Origin: Parvularculaceae bacterium | GTDB taxonomy: Bacteria; Pseudomonadota; Alphaproteobacteria; Caulobacterales; Parvularculaceae | Assembly: GCA_013389125.1 (NCBI GenBank) | Contig: JACADX010000267.1 | Location: 1 to 6,398 of the forward strand | Length of the DNA: 6,398 nucleotides | Reading direction: 5' to 3' | In this document: positions 1-4,985 of the stretch, one piece after another | Layout of the letters: each line of letters starts with the position of its first letter | How positions within the stretch are numbered: position 1 is the first letter of the stretch | The notes under the pieces: generated by a model | The model's input: the letters and a program-made list of their open reading frames with translations, nothing else | What the model was told of the DNA's origin: nothing | The model's database searches: none | Position numbers and translations under genes: made by a program

Positions 1-343
1 CCGCGCCGCGCACCGCGTCCGGAACGCCGGCGCTTTCGCGGCCGATCAGCAACAGGTCGGATGCGGCGAACGCGAAATCCCACAGGGATTGCGACGCCTT
101 CGTTGACAGAAGGATAAGCCGTCCGGTGCGATTGGCGGCGGCTTCAAGGAAGGCCGACCAGGACGCATGCAGGACCGGCGGCGCGATCGCGCCATAGTCC
201 ATCGCGACCCGCTTCAGCCCCTTAGCATCGGCGGGAAAGCCGCACGGCTCGACGATGTCGACGCCCGCCCCAAAGCAGGCCGCCGCGCGAATCGCAGCGC
301 CTGCGTTCTGCGCAATCTCCGGCTGGTAAAGGACGATGCGCAT
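1..343 (-). CDS. trmL: tRNA (cytidine(34)-2'-O)-methyltransferase, SPOUT family, partial (3' end outside window)
   Basis: Translating the minus strand from the ATG at 343-341 gives 114 residues, still open at the window edge. The N-terminus MRIVLYQPEIAQNAG is the TrmL opening, with N13, G15 and R19 in the NxG...R pattern. It is followed by VEPCGF (31-36) and GRESAGVP (101-108), the knotted S-adenosylmethionine-binding loop of SPOUT methyltransferases. E. coli TrmL is about 157 residues, so roughly 40 C-terminal residues, including the last knot motif, lie to the left. By family knowledge the enzyme is a cytosolic homodimer that methylates the 2'-OH of the wobble nucleotide in certain leucine tRNAs. 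AAGGAG (minus strand, 360-355) lies 11 nt before the start and supports it. The gene is divergent from petA. A related SPOUT paralogue is possible, but the short single-domain form favours TrmL. Confidence 0.9.
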   Translation of the reverse strand, partial: MRIVLYQPEIAQNAGAAIRAAACFGAGVDIVEPCGFPADAKGLKRVAMDYGAIAPPVLHASWSAFLEAAANRTGRLILLSTKASQSLWDFAFAASDLLLIGRESAGVPDAVRGA

Positions 344-368
344 CGGCGCGGCAACTCCTTCTTTCGCT

Positions 369-400
369 GCGATTTTTGCGCCTCTCGCCGGCGCTTTCGC
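369..400. repeat. imperfect inverted repeat (hairpin) in the trmL-petA intergenic region
   Basis: An outer 4-bp stem (GCGA 369-372 with TCGC 397-400) and an inner 5-bp stem (GCGCC 378-382 with GGCGC 390-394) are separated by an asymmetric internal loop (five T opposite two T on the plus strand). They enclose a 7-nt loop (383-389). If trmL is transcribed from beyond position 400, this structure would sit in its 5' leader, about 25 nt upstream of the start codon and 8 nt from the Shine-Dalgarno. It has no proper terminator T-tract. The base pairing is visible, but any function is conjecture and such short GC stems also arise by chance. Confidence 0.35.
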
Positions 401-542
401 GACGCTAGGCCGCACTACGGTTGCGGCTGGACTTCGCCTAGTAAACCATGCCAGACGGAGGCCCCAAAATCCCGCCGTTCCGGCCGCGTCCGCGGTCGAC
501 GTCTAATTCAGGCAGTGCGAGAGCTTTAAGGACCAACAGGGC

Positions 543-1121
543 ATGGGCGCGAGCAATACGACGCACGAAGCGGAGCCGACCCGCCGCGATTTCATCCACA
601 TTCTGGCGACGACAACGGCGGTCGTCGGCGCCGCCGGGGTGGCGGTTCCCCTCATCCATCAGATGAACCCCGACGCCTCGGTGCTCGCCCTGTCGACGAA
701 GGAAGTCGACCTCTCGGCGCTCGAAGTCGGCCAGGCGATCAAGGTGATGTGGCAGGGAAAGCCTGTTTTCATCCGCCGCCGCACCGGCGAGGAAATCAAG
801 GAGAGCGAAGAAACGCCGCTCTCGGCGCTGAAAGACCCGAAGGCGCGCAACGCGAACCTCGCCGCGAACGCCGACGCGGAAGACGACCACCGAGTCCTGA
901 AGCCTGAATATATTGTCGTCGTCGGCGTCTGCACCCACCTTGGCTGCGTGCCGCTTGGAACGTCGCAAGGCGAGGTGCGCGGCGACTTTGGCGGCTGGTT
1001 CTGCCCCTGCCACGGGTCCCACTACGATAATTCGGGACGCATCCGGAAGGGACCCGCGCCCGAGAACCTCGCCGTGCCGAAATACCAGTTCGTCACCGAC
1101 ACCATGATCCGCATCGGCTAG
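543..1121 (+). CDS. petA: ubiquinol-cytochrome c reductase, Rieske iron-sulfur subunit
   Basis: This 192-residue protein has the usual bacterial Rieske length. It carries the 2Fe-2S subunit of the cytochrome bc1 complex, which takes one electron from quinol at the Qo site and passes it to cytochrome c1 through a mobile periplasmic head. Residues 14-20 (RRDFIHI) are a twin-arginine type signal, followed by a hydrophobic helix (about 20-39) that is normally retained as the anchor. The two cluster motifs are CTHLGC (130-135) and CPCHGSH (154-160). C130, H132, C154 and H157 should bind the cluster, and C135 and C156 should form the stabilising disulfide. The stretch 80-125, between the neck and the cluster domain, is the charged insertion typical of alphaproteobacteria. 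AAGGA at 528-532 precedes the ATG by 10 nt. It is the first gene of petABC; its stop overlaps the petB ribosome binding site. All key residues are present. Confidence 0.98.
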   Translation: MGASNTTHEAEPTRRDFIHILATTTAVVGAAGVAVPLIHQMNPDASVLALSTKEVDLSALEVGQAIKVMWQGKPVFIRRRTGEEIKESEETPLSALKDPKARNANLAANADAEDDHRVLKPEYIVVVGVCTHLGCVPLGTSQGEVRGDFGGWFCPCHGSHYDNSGRIRKGPAPENLAVPKYQFVTDTMIRIG

Positions 1122-1125
1122 GAGA
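1120..1125 (+). promoter_or_regulatory. ribosome binding site for petB, overlapping the petA stop codon
   Basis: AGGAGA at 1120-1125 starts inside the petA TAG stop (1119-1121) and ends 8 nt before GTG at 1134. It decides the petB start, which is GTG: the next codons (SHPSTYRPG) match the short hydrophilic N-terminus expected of cytochrome b, and no better-placed ATG exists. The overlap implies translational linkage of the two subunits. Confidence 0.75.
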
Positions 1126-1133
1126 CAAGACCG

Positions 1134-2414
1134 GTGAGCCATCCCTCGACCTACAGACCCGGCACCGCGTTCGAACGCTGGATTGACAGGCGCCTGCCGA
1201 TCATCCGCTTCGCGGACGACTTCATGAACTTTCCGACGCCGAAGAACCTCAATTACTGGTGGACCTTCGGCGCGATCCTCGTCATCTGCCTCGTCATCCA
1301 GATTATCACCGGCGTCGTGCTTGCGATGCATTACACGCCGCACGAGGATTACGCGTTCGCAAGCGTCGAGCACATCATGCGCGACGTGAATTACGGCGAC
1401 ATCATTCGCTACACGCACGCCAACGGCGCGGCGATGTTCTTCCTCGCCGTCTACATCCACATGTTTCGCGGGCTCTATTACGGGTCCTACAAGGAGCCGC
1501 GCGAGATGAACTGGATTCTCGGCGTCATCATTTTCCTTTTAATGATGGCGACGGCGTTCATGGGCTATGTGCTGCCCTGGGGCCAGATGTCGTTCTGGGC
1601 GGCGACCGTCATCACCAACTTCTTCACCGCGTTCCCGATCATCGGCGAGCCGATCAAAACGCTGCTGCTCGGCGGGCCGGCGGTCGACAACGCGACCTTG
1701 AACCGCTTCTACTCGCTGCATTATCTCCTGCCGTTCGCAATCGCCGGCGTCGTCGTGCTGCACATCTGGGCGTTCCACACGTCGGGCAACAACAACCCGA
1801 CCGGCGTCGAGGTTAAGGACGTCAAGAAGGACACCGTGCCGTTCCATCCGTATTATACGGTGAAGGACGGGTTCGCGATTGCGGTGTTCATGCTGCTTTT
1901 CGCGGCGTTCGTGTTCTTCAACCCGAACGGCATGGGCCATCCGGACAACTATATCCCTGCGAATCCGCAAGTGACGCCCGCGCACATCGTGCCCGAATGG
2001 TATTTCCTGCCGTTCTACGCAATCCTTCGGGCGATCACCTTCAACATCGGACCGATCACCTCAAAGCTCGGCGGCGTCATCGCGATGTTCGGGTCGATTG
2101 CCGTTCTGTTCCTGCTTCCGTGGCTTGACACCTCGCGCGTGCGCTCGATGCGCTATCGCCCGGTCGCAAGGCTCTGGTTCGTGCTGTTCGTCATCGCCTG
2201 CGTCTGGCTCGGCTATCTCGGCGGAAAGCCGGCGGAAGGGATCTACGTCGTTCAGGCGCAAATCGCGACGGCGTATTACTTCGCGTTTTTCCTGATCATT
2301 CTGCCGCTCCTCGGTCTTTTCGAAAAGCCGACGGCGCAGCCGAAGTCGATCGCGGATTCGGTGTTGAAGCGCGACAAGGCGCCGGTCGCCGCCGTCGCTC
2401 AGGCTGCGGAATAG
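1134..2414 (+). CDS. petB: ubiquinol-cytochrome c reductase, cytochrome b subunit
   Basis: This 426-residue integral membrane protein is the quinol-oxidising and quinone-reducing core of the bc1 complex. It is expected to have eight transmembrane helices, and several are obvious (about 43-65, 97-114, 127-147, 197-215, 247-263, 312-330, 346-361, 375-394). The four haem-ligand histidines have the family spacing: H95 and H109 in helix B, H196 and H210 in helix D, each pair 14 apart. PEWY (287-290) is the Qo-site loop motif, with the catalytic-site glutamate E288; GYVLPWGQMSFW (144-155) lines the same site. The protein ends after helix H with a short alanine-rich cytoplasmic tail. It is not fused to cytochrome c1, unlike the fbcH arrangement of Bradyrhizobium. 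It starts with GTG. It lies 12 bp after petA and 15 bp before petC, so co-transcription is nearly certain. The family is unambiguous; the symbol fbcB is also used. Confidence 0.98.
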   Translation: MSHPSTYRPGTAFERWIDRRLPIIRFADDFMNFPTPKNLNYWWTFGAILVICLVIQIITGVVLAMHYTPHEDYAFASVEHIMRDVNYGDIIRYTHANGAAMFFLAVYIHMFRGLYYGSYKEPREMNWILGVIIFLLMMATAFMGYVLPWGQMSFWAATVITNFFTAFPIIGEPIKTLLLGGPAVDNATLNRFYSLHYLLPFAIAGVVVLHIWAFHTSGNNNPTGVEVKDVKKDTVPFHPYYTVKDGFAIAVFMLLFAAFVFFNPNGMGHPDNYIPANPQVTPAHIVPEWYFLPFYAILRAITFNIGPITSKLGGVIAMFGSIAVLFLLPWLDTSRVRSMRYRPVARLWFVLFVIACVWLGYLGGKPAEGIYVVQAQIATAYYFAFFLIILPLLGLFEKPTAQPKSIADSVLKRDKAPVAAVAQAAE

Positions 2415-2429
2415 AGGCGGAGAGGGGTC

Positions 2430-3353
2430 ATGACGGTCAAGGCTTCATTCCGAATGCTGGCCTCGGCGGGCGCAGCTCTCTTTTGCGCGCTCGGCGCCGC
2501 TGAGGCGGCGGGCGGCAAGACGCTCGAATACAAACACAACCACTGGCACTTCAAAGGGCCGTTCGGAACCTACGACAAGGAAGCGATGCAGCGCGGCTTC
2601 CAAGTCTACAGGACTGTCTGTGCGAGCTGTCACTCGGTCGATCAGCTGGCGTTTCGCAATCTCGGCGAAAAAGGCGGCCCGTTCCATCTCGACGAATGTC
2701 CGGCCGGCGTTCCCGAGTCGACCGACTGTTCAAAGCCGAGCGAAAACCCGGTCGTCAAGGCGATCGCCGCCGAATATGAAGTGACGGACGGTCCCGACGA
2801 CACCGGGGACATGTTCAAGCGTCCCGGCCTTCCTTCCGACAAGATCCCGGGCCCTTACGCCAATGAGCAGCAGGCGCGCGCCGCCAATGGCGGCGCCTTT
2901 CCGCCGAACCTTGCTCTCATCATGAAGGCGCGCCATCACGGCCCTGACTACGTCTATAGCCTCCTCACTGGGTATGAGACGCCGCCCGATACGGTCGCCC
3001 TCGGCCCGACGCAGCATTACAATCCCTATTTCGCCGGCGACATGTCGCAGCTCTTGAAGCCGGAATACCTCAACGAAGAGGGCCATCCCGTCGAGGGCGT
3101 AGAAATTCCGCCGGGCGGCGTGCTGGCGATGAAGGCGCCGCTTTCCGACGGCATTGTCGATTACGCGGACGAGAGCGTTCCGGAAACAGTCGACCAATAT
3201 GCAAAGGATGTCGTCGAGTTCCTGACTTGGGCGTCGGAACCGAAGATGGAGGCGAGGAAGAGCCTTGGGGTCGTGTCGATGGGCTATCTGCTCGTCCTGA
3301 CGCTCATCCTTTTCTTCTCGTATCGCACGATCTGGTCGCGCGTCGATCATTAG
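2430..3353 (+). CDS. petC: ubiquinol-cytochrome c reductase, cytochrome c1 subunit, with two extra segments
   Basis: This 307-residue protein is the membrane-anchored c-type cytochrome that accepts electrons from the Rieske head and passes them to cytochrome c. Residues 1 to about 27 are a Sec signal peptide (hydrophobic 9-23, likely cleavage after AEA). CASCH (64-68) binds haem covalently through C64 and C67, with H68 as one axial ligand; M234 in VLAMKAPL is the expected second ligand. The downstream motif VDQYAKDVVEFLTWASEP and the single C-terminal helix (about 280-297) are family hallmarks. GGAGAGGGG (2419-2427) precedes the ATG. Two segments look extra when set against remembered bovine c1: about 20 residues between the haem motif and the conserved KAIAAEY (107-116 region), containing C90 and C100, and about 26 residues just before M234. 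Both keep the frame, and the protein looks intact. Also called fbcC. Confidence 0.97.
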   Translation: MTVKASFRMLASAGAALFCALGAAEAAGGKTLEYKHNHWHFKGPFGTYDKEAMQRGFQVYRTVCASCHSVDQLAFRNLGEKGGPFHLDECPAGVPESTDCSKPSENPVVKAIAAEYEVTDGPDDTGDMFKRPGLPSDKIPGPYANEQQARAANGGAFPPNLALIMKARHHGPDYVYSLLTGYETPPDTVALGPTQHYNPYFAGDMSQLLKPEYLNEEGHPVEGVEIPPGGVLAMKAPLSDGIVDYADESVPETVDQYAKDVVEFLTWASEPKMEARKSLGVVSMGYLLVLTLILFFSYRTIWSRVDH

Positions 3354-3378
3354 GGCGGCTGCGGATTGAATCGCTGGG

Positions 3379-3402
3379 GGCCCAAACGCCGGGCTTTCCT
3401 TT
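3379..3402 (+). terminator. weak candidate intrinsic terminator after petC
   Basis: GGCCC (3379-3383) can pair with GGGCT (3391-3395), giving four GC pairs and one G-U pair around a 7-nt loop. TTTCCTTT (3395-3402) follows. It lies 26 bp after the petC stop and before the next gene, where a terminator is expected. The stem is short and the T-run is interrupted, so partial read-through into the downstream pair is likely if it works at all. Confidence 0.35.
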
Positions 3403-3466
3403 GCGCGTGATTTGCGAAGCGGCGCGATCGGTCTAAGCTTGCGCCCGTTTTAGCCGCGAGTCTGAA

Positions 3467-3871
3467 ATGACCGAGCCTCAAAAGCCGCTTATTCCGGCTG
3501 CGCCGATCGAAGTCACGGCCGCTTGCGGCGCCTATCTCCTCGTCGCTTTCGCCGACGCGCGTGTTGCGACAATAGAGGAAGCGCGGTTTCTCGGCGGCGT
3601 CGTCAACGATCCGGCGTTCAAGCCGTTTACGCCGTCGGAGCTCGCCGACGAATATACGCGCCTTCTTGCGTCGCTCGGCGCCGATTACGACGCGGCCGAG
3701 AAGGAAATCCTCCGCGCGGTCGAGAGCGTGAAGCGCGACAAACGCGCGGTCGAGGCGGTGAAAGTCGCCGCGCGGCATGCGGTGATCGCCGATCAGGCGC
3801 TGAAACCGCAGGAAGACCTGGCGCTTGCGCGCCTCGCGCGCGCGCTCGGCGTCGATCCAAAAGACCTTTGA
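3467..3871 (+). CDS. TerB-like (tellurite-resistance TerB fold) small helical protein
   Basis: This 134-residue protein has no signal peptide or membrane segment and is predicted to be all-helical and cytosolic. It shows the two-fold TerB pattern. An acidic motif near the N-terminus (AFADARVATIEEARFL, 27-42, with D30 and E37/E38) is echoed near the C-terminus (VIADQALKPQEDLALARLA, 106-124, with D109 and E116) and followed by ALGVD (126-130). In TerB relatives such acidic positions bind divalent metal. The middle (60-100) is a charged helical stretch. The actual role of stand-alone TerB-like proteins of this kind is not established, and no tellurite genes (terC, terD, terZ) are nearby, so the resistance label should not be taken as function. 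The Shine-Dalgarno is poor (only GAG at 3458-3460). The stop is 2 bp before the mtnP ATG, indicating a two-gene operon with shared translation. Confidence 0.75.
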   Translation: MTEPQKPLIPAAPIEVTAACGAYLLVAFADARVATIEEARFLGGVVNDPAFKPFTPSELADEYTRLLASLGADYDAAEKEILRAVESVKRDKRAVEAVKVAARHAVIADQALKPQEDLALARLARALGVDPKDL

Positions 3872-3873
3872 CG

Positions 3874-4767
3874 ATGTCGAAACGCGTCGTCGGCGTCATC
3901 GGCGGCTCCGGGGTCTACGCGATCGACCTTCTGGAGCGCGCCGAGCGGCGCGTCATTGAAACGCCGTGGGGAGCTCCGTCCGGCCCCCTGACGACGGGAA
4001 GCCTCAATGGCGTCGACGTCATATTCCTGCCGCGGCACGGCGAAGGCCATGTCATCCCGCCCGGCGAGGTCAATTACCGCGCGAATATCGATGCGATGAA
4101 ACGTGTCGGCGCGACCGACATCATTTCAGTGTCGGCGTGCGGATCCTTCCGGGAAGAGCTCGGGCCCGGAACGTTCATTATCGTCGACCAGTTCATAGAC
4201 CGCACGTCCGGACGCGCGAAGAGTTTTTTCGGAAGGGGCTGCGTCGCGCACGTCTCAATGGCGAAGCCCGTCTGTCCAGCGCTCTGCGATGCGCTTGAAG
4301 CTTCGATGCGGGCGCTTTCGATCCCGCATCAGCGCGGCGGGACGTATTTGTGCATCGACGGCCCGCAGTTCTCGTCGCTTGCGGAATCCCGCCTTTACAG
4401 GTCCTGGGGCGCGGACGTCATCGGCATGACGAACATGCCGGAGGCGAAGCTCGCGCGCGAGGCGGAGCTTCCCTATGCGACGGTCGCGATGGTTACGGAC
4501 TATGATTGTTGGCGGGAGGAAAGCGGCCATGTCGAAGTAGCCGGCATCCTCGAGATCATGCGCCGCAATTCGGAAGCCGCGCGGCGGCTCGTCGGCGACG
4601 TCGTCGGAAGGCTTGGACCTGTACGGACAATGTCGCCGCTCCGCGTCGAGCGAACGCTCGATTTTGCGATCATTACGCCGCCCGAAGCGCGCGATCCCGC
4701 GCTCGTTGCAATGCTTGACGCGGTGGCGGGGCGGACCTTGTCGGGGCGACGCGCCAGCCGCGACTAG
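3874..4767 (+). CDS. mtnP: S-methyl-5'-thioadenosine phosphorylase
   Basis: This 297-residue cytosolic enzyme splits methylthioadenosine with phosphate into adenine and 5-methylthioribose-1-phosphate, feeding purine and methionine salvage after polyamine or quorum-signal synthesis. It follows the human MTAP pattern closely: GGSG (10-13) and RHGEGH (54-59) for phosphate, NYRANI (67-72), ACGS (88-91), DQFIDRT (105-111), the substrate loop GMTNMPE (184-190) and TDYDCW (208-213). D209 and D211 correspond to the adenine-contacting aspartates; the DCW context and MTNMPE favour MTAP over ordinary purine nucleoside phosphorylase. The length is normal for bacterial members. The frame is open far upstream, but that extension would overlap the whole TerB-like gene; the family start MSKRVVGVIGGSG fixes the ATG at 3874. 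No Shine-Dalgarno is seen, so expression probably relies on re-initiation after the upstream TGA (3869-3871). No apt gene follows, although mtnP-apt pairs are common in related bacteria. Confidence 0.95.
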   Translation: MSKRVVGVIGGSGVYAIDLLERAERRVIETPWGAPSGPLTTGSLNGVDVIFLPRHGEGHVIPPGEVNYRANIDAMKRVGATDIISVSACGSFREELGPGTFIIVDQFIDRTSGRAKSFFGRGCVAHVSMAKPVCPALCDALEASMRALSIPHQRGGTYLCIDGPQFSSLAESRLYRSWGADVIGMTNMPEAKLAREAELPYATVAMVTDYDCWREESGHVEVAGILEIMRRNSEAARRLVGDVVGRLGPVRTMSPLRVERTLDFAIITPPEARDPALVAMLDAVAGRTLSGRRASRD

Positions 4768-4897
4768 ATTTCGGCTTTCATGTTGATCTTCCTGCAAATT
4801 TCGACGCGGTGCGCCGCCGGCCGGGTCGCGTTCCGCGAATTCGCCGATCATTGCGGAAGCAACATTCGCCTGCCTCGAATTCTGTTTCTTTTCGACC

Positions 4898-4925
4898 TTG
4901 AAACGCCATAAGCTTGGCCAATAAC
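4898..4925 (+). promoter_or_regulatory. candidate sigma70-type promoter for the alpha-2-macroglobulin gene
   Basis: TTGAAA (4898-4903) matches five of six bases of the -35 consensus and AATAAC (4920-4925) matches four of six of the -10, with a 16-bp spacer. This would start transcription near 4932 and give a leader of about 54 nt before the ATG at 4986. It lies in the only AT-richer part of the 218-bp spacer. It is prediction by eye only. Confidence 0.35.
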
Positions 4926-4985
4926 GCGTCTTGGCCGTCGATCAATCGGCGTTCGGCGAGCGGACCGCGGCGAGGGAGCAGGGGC

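Noticed and set aside
421..444. TTGCGG ... TAGTAA as a petABC promoter
   Set aside because: The spacer is only 12 bp and both boxes are weak matches; a promoter must exist in this spacer but I cannot place it with confidence.
167..529. 120-codon plus-strand frame near the left edge
   Set aside because: It mostly lies opposite trmL, and its translation is arginine-rich with no recognisable motif.
438..1460. 340-codon open frame on the minus strand opposite petA and the start of petB
   Set aside because: It lies antisense to two unmistakable genes, is extremely rich in Arg, Asp, Val and Ala as expected from reading GC-rich codons backwards, and shows no recognisable domain.
3412..3437. TTGCGA ... 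TCTAAG as a promoter for the TerB-like gene
   Set aside because: Each box matches four of six bases, but the 14-bp spacer is short for sigma70; it is too weak to annotate.
3523..3873. In-frame upstream extension of mtnP by 117 codons
   Set aside because: It would overlap nearly all of the TerB-like gene in another frame, is an arginine-rich shadow sequence, and the enzyme family begins at MSKRVVGVIGG.
4805..4830. GC-rich hairpin as a terminator after mtnP
   Set aside because: Only a 4-bp stem (GCGG/CCGC) can be drawn and no T-run follows.
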